A stretch of DNA of 64,000 bases, from assembly GCF_900187405.1 (NCBI RefSeq), contig NZ_LT896716.1, positions 124,001 to 188,000 of the forward strand, given 5' to 3'. The stretch is from Geobacter sp. DSM 9736. Lineage in GTDB: Bacteria > Desulfobacterota > Desulfuromonadia > Geobacterales > Geobacteraceae. This document shows positions 17,296 to 25,007 of this stretch, one piece after another (position 1 is the stretch's first letter; every line of letters begins with the position of its first letter). The notes under the pieces were generated by a model, which saw nothing but the letters and a program-made list of their open reading frames with translations, searched no databases and had not been told where the DNA came from. A program made the translations under genes and the position numbers.

Positions 17296-20223
17296 TCATG
17301 CTGCCGGGAGGGTGAAGAAGAATGTCGATCCGTCTCCGGGCGTTGATTCGACCCAGATCCGCCCATGGTGGCGCTCCACGATCTTCTTGCAGGCGGCGAG
17401 TCCGATGCCGGTGCCGGGATACTCCTCCCGGGTGTGGAGTCGCTGGAATATCTGGAAAATCCGGTCGAAATGCTGGTGCTGGATACCGATGCCGTTGTCG
17501 CGCACGAAGAACACCCACTCGTTCCCATCCCTGTGTGCCGATACATGCACGCGCGGCGGCACTCCGGGTTTTGTGTACTTCAGGGCGTTGCCGATCAGGT
17601 TCTGGAAGAGCTGGATAAGGAGGGTAGCGTCTCCCGTTACTGTCGGAAGAGGGTCGGCCTTCATCTCTGCACCGGTTTCGCCGATGACCGCCGCCAGATT
17701 GGCCACTGCGTCGGCCAATGCCCCCCCCATGTTTACAGGTTCGAGCTCGGCTCCCCGGGTGGTGATGCGTGACCAGGAGAGTAGGGCTTCAATGAGCTTC
17801 TGCATCCTTTGAGCCCCATCCACCGCGAAGTGGATGTACGAGTCCGCCTTCTCGTCGAGCCTGCCTCGGTACTTTCTTTCCAGGAGAACCAGGTACCCGG
17901 AGATCATCCGCAGGGGCTCCTGCAGGTCGTGGGATGCCACGTAGGCGAACTGCTCAAGTTCCCGGTTCGACCGCGCCAGCTCTTCAAGGGTCCGATTGAG
18001 TTCATGCTCCGCCATCTTCCGGTCATGAATGTCCTCCACGAGGGCGATGGCCTGAAACGGCCGCTCCTCGGCATCCCGCCGCACGGTCACGCTGATCCTC
18101 ACCCACACGGAGCTTCCGTCCTTGCGGATATTCCTCTTTTCCAGGAAGAAGTAGGGAAGTTCTCCCGCCACAAGGCGCTGGAACAGTTCGACGTTCGTGC
18201 CGACATCCTCCGGGTGGGTGAGCTGCTGGAAGCCGAGCCCTCCCCCTAATATTTCTTCTCTGTCGTATCCTACTATCCCGCAGTAGGCCCCGTTTACGTA
18301 GAGGAACCGGCCCCCGGGGTCGCAGATCGCCATGCCTACGGGTGCGTGGGCGAATACGTCTCGGAAGAGCTCTTCGCTTTCCCGCAGTGCCGCTTCGGCC
18401 CGTTTCCGGGAGGTAATGTCGGTGGAGATGCCGATGACGGCGTGGCAGCGTCCTGTGTTGTCGAAGAGGGGGGACTTGACCGAGCTGTAGAGGTGGATGC
18501 CGTCATCATGAGGTATAGCCTCTTCGAATTCCGCGGCAGCACAGGTTTCCAGAATCTGCCTGTTGTTGGCGGCCAAAGTTGCGGCGTATTCGTTCGGGAA
18601 GAAATCGAATATGGACCTCCCTCTAAGCTCGTCGGAACTGAAGCCCACCGCCTCTTCGTACCTGCGGTTCACGTGCAGGAACCTGTTTTCTTCATCCATG
18701 AGGTAGACGAAGGCAGGGGTGTTCTGCAGGATGATTTCCAGGCGCTTCTTTACCGCTTCCAGCTCGTTCGCCCTCGCTTCGGCGGCAGCTCTCGCCTCTA
18801 TGTGCCTGATGCCGAGGGATGTCAGGAGGCCGAGCTGGGAGAGGAGCGCCTCGTCCTCATCGGTGAAATCCCCCTGCCGCTTGTGGGAGACGAGTATCAT
18901 CCCGTTCGGCTTCCCGTCGAAGCCCGCCAGCCGAGCACCCAGAAGCCCTCTGAGCGGCGGATGCCCCTCGGGAAGTCCCCACCATGCCGGGTGGCGCGTC
19001 AACTCCTCCTGGGTCAACCTGATCTTCGGAGACCCTTCGATGAGGTCGAGGTAGACACCGCCACGATCGATGATGAAGGGGCTTTCGGGGCATGGGGGTA
19101 GGTCAGCATCATCGGAGCGTGCGCCGACGGTGATCCGCCCTTCGTCGAATCCATGCCCTGATGCGGCCATTTCCGCTCCGGTGAGGAGGAGGGCGCCGTG
19201 GACGGCACGGTCGAGGATGCCTTCAATGGTCGTCTCGTTGAGAACGCTCGATGAAACGCTGAGGAGGATCATGATGCGGTCGAGTGATTCGATGACCCTT
19301 TCTTCAGTCTGCTTGAGCGCCGTCACATCCTGCACGACCCCCCTCAGTCCGCTGACGTTGCCCGAGCCGTCATGCAGGGCAATGATCTTCGCTTCGATCA
19401 GGCGTACCTCACCGTCCGCCCTTCTGATCCGGCACACATCTTTCAGGTCGGCACCTGTCCGGACGATGCTGCGTATGTTGCTCTCCACCCGCTCCCGGTC
19501 CTCAGGCAGCACGTGACGGAGGAATCTTTCGGAGGTCCATTCTTGGGGTGGTTCGGGGTAGCCGAATATACGGTGGTGCTGGGATGAGCACCAGCCCTTC
19601 CCGGTTCTCAGGTCCACTTCCCACGCACCGATTCCGGCTGCCTCGAGAGCGAACTCCAGCTTCTCTCCAGTTTCCCCGAGAGCTTTCGCCGCCTCCCTGC
19701 GTTCATTGAAGAGTATGGCGTTCTCAAGGGCAAGAATGATCGACGAAGCCGCCTTGACGGCGAAATCGACTTCAGCCTCTCCGAAGGTACGTCCTGCGGT
19801 GTGGTAATGGAGAGAAAAATCTCCTATGAGTTCTCCTGCAGCCGTCAGCGGGATATCCAGGATGGCTGTGATCCCGTACCTTTCGATGATCGCGGGATCG
19901 ACACGATCATCGTGGAGCGGGTCGTCTATCACCAGTGTCTTACCCTCCACTGCCGCTATGACCGAATACCGGATCTCTTCGGCCGTCAGGTCCCTTCCCG
20001 CCATCTCCATGGGAAGGCCGTAAACGTAGCGCGTGTTCCAGACGTCGTCATTCGGAACGTAGATGACGGCCGATTCCGCGCCTACCGCCCGCGCAACTTC
20101 CACTACCACCCGCTCCATTATAGTATCGATATCGGTGGTGGAGTGGATGAGGGCATTGATGTCATTCAGCGCGTCGCCGTATCGCTTCCGCGTCTTCAGC
20201 TCTTCGTACTCGTCCAGATCCAT
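17296..20223 (-). CDS. GAF-PAS-GAF-PAS-PAS sensor histidine kinase
   Basis: A 975-residue soluble kinase, the largest of the set. Order: GAF (about 15-175), PAS (about 185-310), GAF (about 320-480), PAS (about 490-615), PAS (about 618-740), then the shared core SNRELEQFAYVASHDLQEPL (acceptor His near 763) and ATPase domain. The chosen ATG at 20223 has TGGAGG five bases upstream; an ATG 26 codons earlier lacks a site and would translate the odd GGTAAA-repeat region. The first GAF is a close copy of that in the kinase at 12210-14753. It lies 130 bases after the kinase at 20353 and may share its transcript. The signal is unknown. Confidence 0.92.
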   Translation of the reverse strand: MDLDEYEELKTRKRYGDALNDINALIHSTTDIDTIMERVVVEVARAVGAESAVIYVPNDDVWNTRYVYGLPMEMAGRDLTAEEIRYSVIAAVEGKTLVIDDPLHDDRVDPAIIERYGITAILDIPLTAAGELIGDFSLHYHTAGRTFGEAEVDFAVKAASSIILALENAILFNERREAAKALGETGEKLEFALEAAGIGAWEVDLRTGKGWCSSQHHRIFGYPEPPQEWTSERFLRHVLPEDRERVESNIRSIVRTGADLKDVCRIRRADGEVRLIEAKIIALHDGSGNVSGLRGVVQDVTALKQTEERVIESLDRIMILLSVSSSVLNETTIEGILDRAVHGALLLTGAEMAASGHGFDEGRITVGARSDDADLPPCPESPFIIDRGGVYLDLIEGSPKIRLTQEELTRHPAWWGLPEGHPPLRGLLGARLAGFDGKPNGMILVSHKRQGDFTDEDEALLSQLGLLTSLGIRHIEARAAAEARANELEAVKKRLEIILQNTPAFVYLMDEENRFLHVNRRYEEAVGFSSDELRGRSIFDFFPNEYAATLAANNRQILETCAAAEFEEAIPHDDGIHLYSSVKSPLFDNTGRCHAVIGISTDITSRKRAEAALRESEELFRDVFAHAPVGMAICDPGGRFLYVNGAYCGIVGYDREEILGGGLGFQQLTHPEDVGTNVELFQRLVAGELPYFFLEKRNIRKDGSSVWVRISVTVRRDAEERPFQAIALVEDIHDRKMAEHELNRTLEELARSNRELEQFAYVASHDLQEPLRMISGYLVLLERKYRGRLDEKADSYIHFAVDGAQRMQKLIEALLSWSRITTRGAELEPVNMGGALADAVANLAAVIGETGAEMKADPLPTVTGDATLLIQLFQNLIGNALKYTKPGVPPRVHVSAHRDGNEWVFFVRDNGIGIQHQHFDRIFQIFQRLHTREEYPGTGIGLAACKKIVERHHGRIWVESTPGDGSTFFFTLPAA

Positions 20224-20352
20224 CGGGCCTCCAGACAACAGGTAAAGGTATTCGTTCGCTACGCTCACATGTAGAGGTAGAGAATAAACCCTCACCTTCA
20301 TTGAATTCGTGTTTCGCCTTTCTTTACCTCTACCTTTACCTTTACCTGCCTT
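20224..20352. repeat. Short GGTAAA/GGTAGA repeat tract between two kinase genes
   Basis: The gap between the kinase genes holds several copies of GGTAAA or GGTAGA. On the minus strand four occur in a row at about 20322-20346. More lie at 20241-20250 and 20271-20276 in the opposite reading. A related AGGTAGAGGTAAG lies at 7605-7617, before the cheA-REC gene. No promoter of the shared type is seen here. Confidence 0.4.
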
Positions 20353-22533
20353 TCACGCCGGCAGGGTGAAGAAGAAAGTGCTCCCTTCGCCGGGGGTTGA
20401 TTCCACCCAGATTCTGCCCCGGTGGCGCTCCACGATTTTCCGGCAGGTGGCGAGGCCTATGCCGGTGCCGGGGTAGAGATGTCTTGCGTGGAGGCGCTGG
20501 AAGATGTGAAAGATCCGTTCGAAATAGGCGGGCTCGATCCCGATGCCGTTATCGGCCACGGAAAACACCCATTCATTGCCCTGGAGCTGTGCTTCGACCC
20601 GTATGGAGGGAGGGGCTTCAGGCCTCCGGTATTTCAGCGAGTTCGACAGCAGGTTGCGGAAGAGCTGAAGGAGCTGCGTACGGTCTCCGGTTACTATGGG
20701 GAGGTCCCCTCGGGTCACTTCTCCTCCCGATTGCCGGATCGTCTCTCCCAGGTATCCTGTCGTTTCTTCGAAAACTTCATTGAGATCCACCGGTCCGAAT
20801 TCTTCGCCCCGGGCTATCCGGGAAAATGCCAGCAGGTCTTCGATGAGGCTTTTCATGCGCGTGGCCCCCTCGACGGCATAATCTATGTACAGCACTCCCC
20901 GCTCGTCGAGCCTGTCGCGGTAACGCTTTTCGAGGAGCTGGACGTAGCTTGCCACCATGCGAAGGGGTTCCTGGAGGTCGTGGGAGGCGACGAAGGCGAA
21001 CTGCTCCAGTTCACGGTTGGTCTGGACCAGTTCTTCCATGGCCCGCTTGAGTTCGGTTTCCGCCTGCTTACGCTCGGTGTACTCGTGGCCGATTCCCATT
21101 ATCTCGGTTACCTCGTTCCCCGGATCGAAGAGCGGGACGAAGGTCACTATGAAATTGCGCATTCCGTTCTGGAAGGGGAGGTCGAGCTCCATTTTTCGGA
21201 CCCTTCCCGACTCCAGGACATCGACGAGGCCATCGTGCCACAGCTCGTAAAAGGCGGGCCAGATTTCGCTCCCTTTGCGGCCTATGAAGTGCGATTCCGG
21301 AAGTCCCGTGTAGGCGGTCATGTTGGGATTGACGTACCTGATCCGCAGGTCGCTGTCGTAAATGACGATGGAATCGGGTATGTTGCCGAGGGCGAGCCGG
21401 AACCTCTTTTCCGCCTCGCCGATCTCCGCCATCATCTCGTAGACCGCACGGCGAACCCTGCTGACCTCCTTGGGGGCGAGGAGGTCGGAGGCGGCAATAC
21501 GTTCTTTTTCCCCGTTATGGGTATCACGCTCCAGCCGGAGAAGCGGAACCGAGATGGTGCGGGCAGCGACGGCGGCCAGGAGGAAGGCGAAGGCGAATAC
21601 CGCGAGGCCGAGGAGTATTTCCCGGCGAAGGGCGTCGTTCACGGGAGCGAAAGCGGCTTTCGACGGTGTCCCGGCTCCAGCTACCCACCCGATGGCCGGG
21701 ATGGGCACACGGGCCGATACCCAGCTTCCGCCGGTTATGACCTGGGTTATGCCGATATGGGGTTTTCCCGTCTCCAGCGTCCTTTGCAGAACGGCGTCCT
21801 GCTCTGACCACCGCCTCCTGGTTTCCCATGAGAGGGAGGGACTGGTGCTCCGGAAGACGAGGGTCCCCTGGCGGTCGAATATGGCGTAGGCGCCACCGGT
21901 AAGCCGCTGCTGGGTGAGGGCCAGTTCCCCGAGCCTTTCCGGCTCGATACCCGCTACCACCATTCCGCGCAATGCACCCTTCTCGTCCCGGATGGCCGTT
22001 GCGATGGCGAAGATGGGTGCGGTCGAGGAGGTCCCGGTGGCGGTTACGTCGCCGATGGACCAGGGGCTGCCGTGCATGAGCTGCCGGAAATAGGGGCGGG
22101 AGGAAAGGTCCCTTCCTGCCAGGGCGGAATCACTGGAGGCTATGACGAGGCCGTCGGTATTCGTCCAGCTGAAGTTGCGGACCGAAGGATAATTTTGTGC
22201 GGTGAGCGCCAGCAGGCGCACGGCATTCTGAGTTACAGGAGGGGAGAGCCTGATGATCGCCTGGCCGAGGGAGTAGTTTTGCCGCCGGAGGCCGTTCACA
22301 AAATTAGAGAAGGTCATGGCGACCCCCTCGGCTACTTCCACTTCGGTCTGGAAGGCGAGAGAGCGGCGCGTCTGGTACCGTTCGTGGTAGACCCAGGTCA
22401 TGAGGAGCGCAAGGGGGAGAAGCACCAGGGCGATCAGGAGGAAAAGGCGCGCACGTATGCCCGACGGAATGAGCCGCCGGAGGCGGTCCGTCCCCACCGC
22501 ATCTGATGACGCAGGCGATTCCGGCCCTGTCAT
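20353..22533 (-). CDS. Membrane-bound Cache-PAS sensor histidine kinase
   Basis: A 726-residue kinase, the only one of the set with a periplasmic sensor. Transmembrane helix 1 is at about 25-47 and helix 2 at about 306-327. The 260 residues between them have the features of a double-Cache domain, such as FSWTNTDGLVIASSDSALAGRDLSSRPYFR. A linker, a PAS domain (about 368-490) and the shared core with FVASHDLQEPLRMVASYVQLL (acceptor His near 510) follow. Cache domains usually bind small metabolites outside the membrane. AGGAG stands six bases before the ATG at 22533. Promoter D lies upstream, so this opens a transcript that may include the kinase at 17296. Confidence 0.92.
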   Translation of the reverse strand: MTGPESPASSDAVGTDRLRRLIPSGIRARLFLLIALVLLPLALLMTWVYHERYQTRRSLAFQTEVEVAEGVAMTFSNFVNGLRRQNYSLGQAIIRLSPPVTQNAVRLLALTAQNYPSVRNFSWTNTDGLVIASSDSALAGRDLSSRPYFRQLMHGSPWSIGDVTATGTSSTAPIFAIATAIRDEKGALRGMVVAGIEPERLGELALTQQRLTGGAYAIFDRQGTLVFRSTSPSLSWETRRRWSEQDAVLQRTLETGKPHIGITQVITGGSWVSARVPIPAIGWVAGAGTPSKAAFAPVNDALRREILLGLAVFAFAFLLAAVAARTISVPLLRLERDTHNGEKERIAASDLLAPKEVSRVRRAVYEMMAEIGEAEKRFRLALGNIPDSIVIYDSDLRIRYVNPNMTAYTGLPESHFIGRKGSEIWPAFYELWHDGLVDVLESGRVRKMELDLPFQNGMRNFIVTFVPLFDPGNEVTEIMGIGHEYTERKQAETELKRAMEELVQTNRELEQFAFVASHDLQEPLRMVASYVQLLEKRYRDRLDERGVLYIDYAVEGATRMKSLIEDLLAFSRIARGEEFGPVDLNEVFEETTGYLGETIRQSGGEVTRGDLPIVTGDRTQLLQLFRNLLSNSLKYRRPEAPPSIRVEAQLQGNEWVFSVADNGIGIEPAYFERIFHIFQRLHARHLYPGTGIGLATCRKIVERHRGRIWVESTPGEGSTFFFTLPA

Positions 22534-23006
22534 GCGAGCTCCTGCCGATCGGGAATCGAGTTTTACTTATCCGCTAAAGGTCGGGCACCAAGAATACGGA
22601 GTTGTGCTAAAAAACTCGAAGCATGCGAAGGTTTTCCATGGGTCCCGTGTCCGATTCGTGCAATGAAAAGTTCATCAATTAACAGATTAACTATAGCCGG
22701 TAACGGGGGGGGCGCAAGAAGGGGAGGGTAGGGGATGTGCCGGGGTCGGACCTGTTCCTGTCCTGCTTTTTTTCATCCGTAGCCGCTCTTCTTTTCGTTG
22801 TATCTTGTAACTGTCGGTAATTTGTTGTATATCGACATGACGCAGCCTAAGGTATGTGGCGGCTCCCGCCGATCTCCGACCCGCATGCTTAATGGCCGAA
22901 ACGGCCTTGTATTCAAGCGAAGATTGTGAAAGCGCGATAGACTTGCTGTAGGCGGAGAGGCGCCGCGAGGGCATCATTCTTTGTCCCCGGCTTTTCGGAG
23001 GTGACC
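22534..23006. other. Intergenic region between divergent kinase and receiver genes
   Basis: 473 bases without a gene. It holds promoter D for the minus strand. A small GGCCG-AAA-CGGCC hairpin lies near 22893-22905. GGAGG at 22997-23001 serves the receiver gene. I see no clear plus-strand promoter. Confidence 0.6.
22690..22717 (-). promoter_or_regulatory. Promoter D (TTGCGC-N16-TATAGTTAA)
   Basis: TTGCGC at 22717-22712 and TATAGT at 22695-22690 on the minus strand, 16-base spacer. It leaves a leader of about 150 bases before the kinase at 22533. Confidence 0.7.
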
Positions 23007-23378
23007 ATGGCATCAATTCTGCTCATCGATGATGATCCCCAGATACGGGAGGCGCTGGCCGGCTGCATGTCCCTTGACGGGCATCAGGTTCATCTCGCGG
23101 AGAACGGACGCGCGGGGCTGGAGATCATCCGCACGGTCGCAGTGGATGTGGTTATCACCGACATAATCATGCCGGAGCAGGACGGTTTCGAGGTGATAAT
23201 GTCACTCGGAGCCCGGCTTCAGCCTCCCAAGATAATCGCGATAACAGGGGGGTCCGCCTACCTGGACCACGAGATGCTGCTTAAGATCGCCAGCAACATG
23301 AAAGTGAACAAGGTTCTGCAGAAGCCGGTGCGATTCGAGGAGATTTCGAAGGCGATAGCGGAAGTTCTGGGCGGGTAA
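23007..23378 (+). CDS. Single-domain response regulator
   Basis: A 123-residue receiver: ILLIDDDPQIREALAGCMSL, acceptor Asp in VVITDIIMPEQDGFEV, Thr in IAITGGSAY and Lys in KVLQKPVRFEEI. All phosphorylation residues are present and there is no output domain. The ATG at 23007 has GGAGG (22997-23001) five bases upstream, better than the GTG two codons earlier. It is divergent from the kinase cluster and alone between promoter and terminator. It is a candidate partner for one of the orphan kinases, which is inference from position only. Confidence 0.9.
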   Translation: MASILLIDDDPQIREALAGCMSLDGHQVHLAENGRAGLEIIRTVAVDVVITDIIMPEQDGFEVIMSLGARLQPPKIIAITGGSAYLDHEMLLKIASNMKVNKVLQKPVRFEEISKAIAEVLGG

Positions 23379-23405
23379 GGCGCACCGGAAAATGTCACCA
23401 GGAAC

Positions 23406-23442
23406 AAAAAGAAAGGGCCGCGCGGCAGCCCTTTCTTTTTTT
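23406..23442. terminator. Bidirectional rho-independent terminator
   Basis: Stem AAAAAGAAAGGGC (23406-23418) pairs with GCCCTTTCTTTTT (23428-23440) around a nine-base loop. A-run and T-run flank it, so it can end both the receiver gene (plus) and the lipoprotein gene (minus). Confidence 0.9.
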
Positions 23443-23458
23443 ATTTCCGTAGATAAGC

Positions 23459-24136
23459 CTACTCCTGCCTGCCCCCTGCTGCCGCTCCTGTGCTTCCGGG
23501 GGTGAGGGCGGTTATGGCGCGGTCCATGGCTGAAATAGCAGGTTCGGCAGCTTGCTTGAGGGCCTGCCCGTCCTGGATTGCTTTCTGCGCCACCGGCCTC
23601 ATTGCTTCTATCCCTTTCGGCGTCAGATCGGAGGTAAGATATGTCTGGATCTGCTTGAGTTGGGCCAGGTAAGGTGTGAGCGAATCTTTGACGTTGGAGC
23701 TCGCCTGCGGAACTTTACTGTACACCTGGTTCATATCGGTCCTGCGCTCACTGCTTGCTTCACGGAGTTTCGGATCCGTATAGTTCATTTCTTTCTGCTG
23801 TAGCTCTGAAAAATACTCCCTTCCCTCATTTCGCAGTTCCGTGTCGTTTTTGTTGATCTTGTTCGCAACGCTCTCCATCTTGTCCACATTATCCTTGTAC
23901 TCATCGAATGCCTTCTGCAATGCAACCTGATCGGGTTTGATCAGAGTTTCGAGGGATGCCGTAGTGGCATCTACCTGGACGACAGCCTGCTTCATGTCGG
24001 TCTGCGCCTTCTGCAGGGTGTCGGTCGGGGCTTTGGCCATTGGCTGTCCACCTCTCATTGTGGCGCATCCGCCGAGCAGCGTGACTGTGCCGAAAAGGGT
24101 CATTGTGAGGATGGCTCCGAGGATTCTTCGTTTCAT
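23459..24136 (-). CDS. Lipoprotein with helical domain, DUF2959-like
   Basis: A 225-residue protein with signal peptide and lipobox LLGGC (Cys24), so exported and lipid-anchored. The rest is almost all charged helix (AFDEYKDNVDKMESVANKINKND, YFSELQQKEMNY), which fits the DUF2959 family as I remember it; the function is unknown. The strong site AGGAGGT is before the ATG. A stable GCCGGCCC-TCC-GGGCCGGC hairpin (24177-24195) lies in the leader. The tail is rich in Gly, Ala and Thr. Stand-alone gene, convergent with the receiver gene. Confidence 0.75.
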   Translation of the reverse strand: MKRRILGAILTMTLFGTVTLLGGCATMRGGQPMAKAPTDTLQKAQTDMKQAVVQVDATTASLETLIKPDQVALQKAFDEYKDNVDKMESVANKINKNDTELRNEGREYFSELQQKEMNYTDPKLREASSERRTDMNQVYSKVPQASSNVKDSLTPYLAQLKQIQTYLTSDLTPKGIEAMRPVAQKAIQDGQALKQAAEPAISAMDRAITALTPGSTGAAAGGRQE

Positions 24137-24353
24137 GGTTTACCTCCTGTGCAGTGAGTTGTTTACCGGACTGACAGCCGGCCCTCCGGGCCGGCGCTCC
24201 AACCATAGATTAACTACCTGCGGTTTTTCGCAGACGGTTCTCATTTGTTCTTAGAGTATTCTAACATGACTCGCCGACTCCGCCACCAGTGACGGGAGTA
24301 AAATGAACGGAAGGGGGAAAAAAGGATTGACTTTCATGAGCTCGATAACTAGC

Positions 24354-24370
24354 ATGAAATTCACTTTCAT
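24354..24370 (+). promoter_or_regulatory. Candidate Fur box upstream of fur
   Basis: Inverted repeat ATGAAA-N5-TTTCAT directly before the fur ribosome site, with a second half site TGACTTTCAT at 24328-24337. It resembles the TGAAAxTxA-type Fur half sites of this window and implies self-regulation of fur. Confidence 0.6.
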
Positions 24371-24383
24371 TGAGAGGTGACGC

Positions 24384-24815
24384 GTGAAGCGAGTAAAGAA
24401 GAAAGCCTTTCAGGAGTTCATGACCCAGAAGGGGCTGAAGTCGACGCGACAGCGGGACATCATCCTCGACGCCTTCCTCTCCTCCGAGCGCCACCTCAGC
24501 ATCGAAGAGCTCTACCTGAAGCTCCGTGCCAAGCACCCGAGCATCGGCTATGCTACCGTCTACCGCACCCTGAAGCTCTTCGCCGAGTCGGGCATAGCCA
24601 GAGAGATCCAGTTCGGTGACGGTCAGACCCGCTACGAGCACGTGGCAGAAGGGGAGCATCACGACCACCTGGTGTGCACCCGCTGCGGCACGATCATCGA
24701 GTTTGAAAACGAGACGATCGAGAAGCTGCAGGAGGAAGTGGCAAGCCGTCACGATTTCCTGATTGAAACACACAAGATGGAGCTGTACGGAGTCTGCGCA
24801 AAGTGCCGCAAATAA
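24384..24815 (+). CDS. fur: Fur-family ferric uptake regulator
   Basis: A 143-residue Fur protein. The N-terminal winged helix holds STRQRDIILDAFL and the recognition helix IGYATVYRTLKLFAESG. The C-terminal dimer and metal domain has the HHDHLVCTRCG motif, the later E-x-H ligands in FLIETHKMELYG, and a second pair CAKC, so the structural zinc site with four Cys is complete. With iron bound it represses uptake genes. GTG start at 24384 after GAGAGG. Fur boxes precede it, feoB and the second feo unit. In G. sulfurreducens a fur-feoB-ideR cluster is known, which fits this order. Confidence 0.95.
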   Translation: MKRVKKKAFQEFMTQKGLKSTRQRDIILDAFLSSERHLSIEELYLKLRAKHPSIGYATVYRTLKLFAESGIAREIQFGDGQTRYEHVAEGEHHDHLVCTRCGTIIEFENETIEKLQEEVASRHDFLIETHKMELYGVCAKCRK

Positions 24816-25007
24816 AGGTCGCAGGGAAACCGGCCGCCGGCGGGCTCCGGCTCAGCCTCTCTCCGGTACGCCTGTGGAGGATTCATGGCCGGGGTAACCG
24901 GTGATGTTGGAAAACTGATGTCTGAGGCCGGCTACAGCTAATTTTTTTTGTGCACTTCTGAAAGTGAATATCATTGGCAAGTTGTAAGAAAAGAGGTGGC
25001 TGCATTG
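24816..25007. other. fur-feoB intergenic region
   Basis: 192 bases. The first half is G+C-rich with several complementary CCGG/GCCGGC segments, ending in T8 at 24942-24949, and may hold a terminator for fur. The Fur box and feoB ribosome site AGAGGTGG follow. Confidence 0.5.
24959..24973 (+). promoter_or_regulatory. Candidate Fur box upstream of feoB-1
   Basis: TGAAAGT-G-AATATCA, a 7-1-7 imperfect palindrome (five of seven positions pair), 34 bases before the feoB ATG. It also shows that the open frame upstream of 25008 is not coding. Confidence 0.65.

Noticed and set aside
12210-20223. GAF-containing kinases as phytochrome photoreceptors
   Set aside because: The kinase module is of phytochrome type, but there is no PHY domain and no clear bilin-binding Cys, so light sensing is not supported.
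24816-24950. Structured riboswitch such as a c-di-GMP, cobalamin or molybdenum-cofactor RNA before feoB
   Set aside because: Some GC-rich complementary parts are present, but none of the conserved core strings could be matched, and the T-run lies before the Fur box, so it fits the 3' end of fur better.
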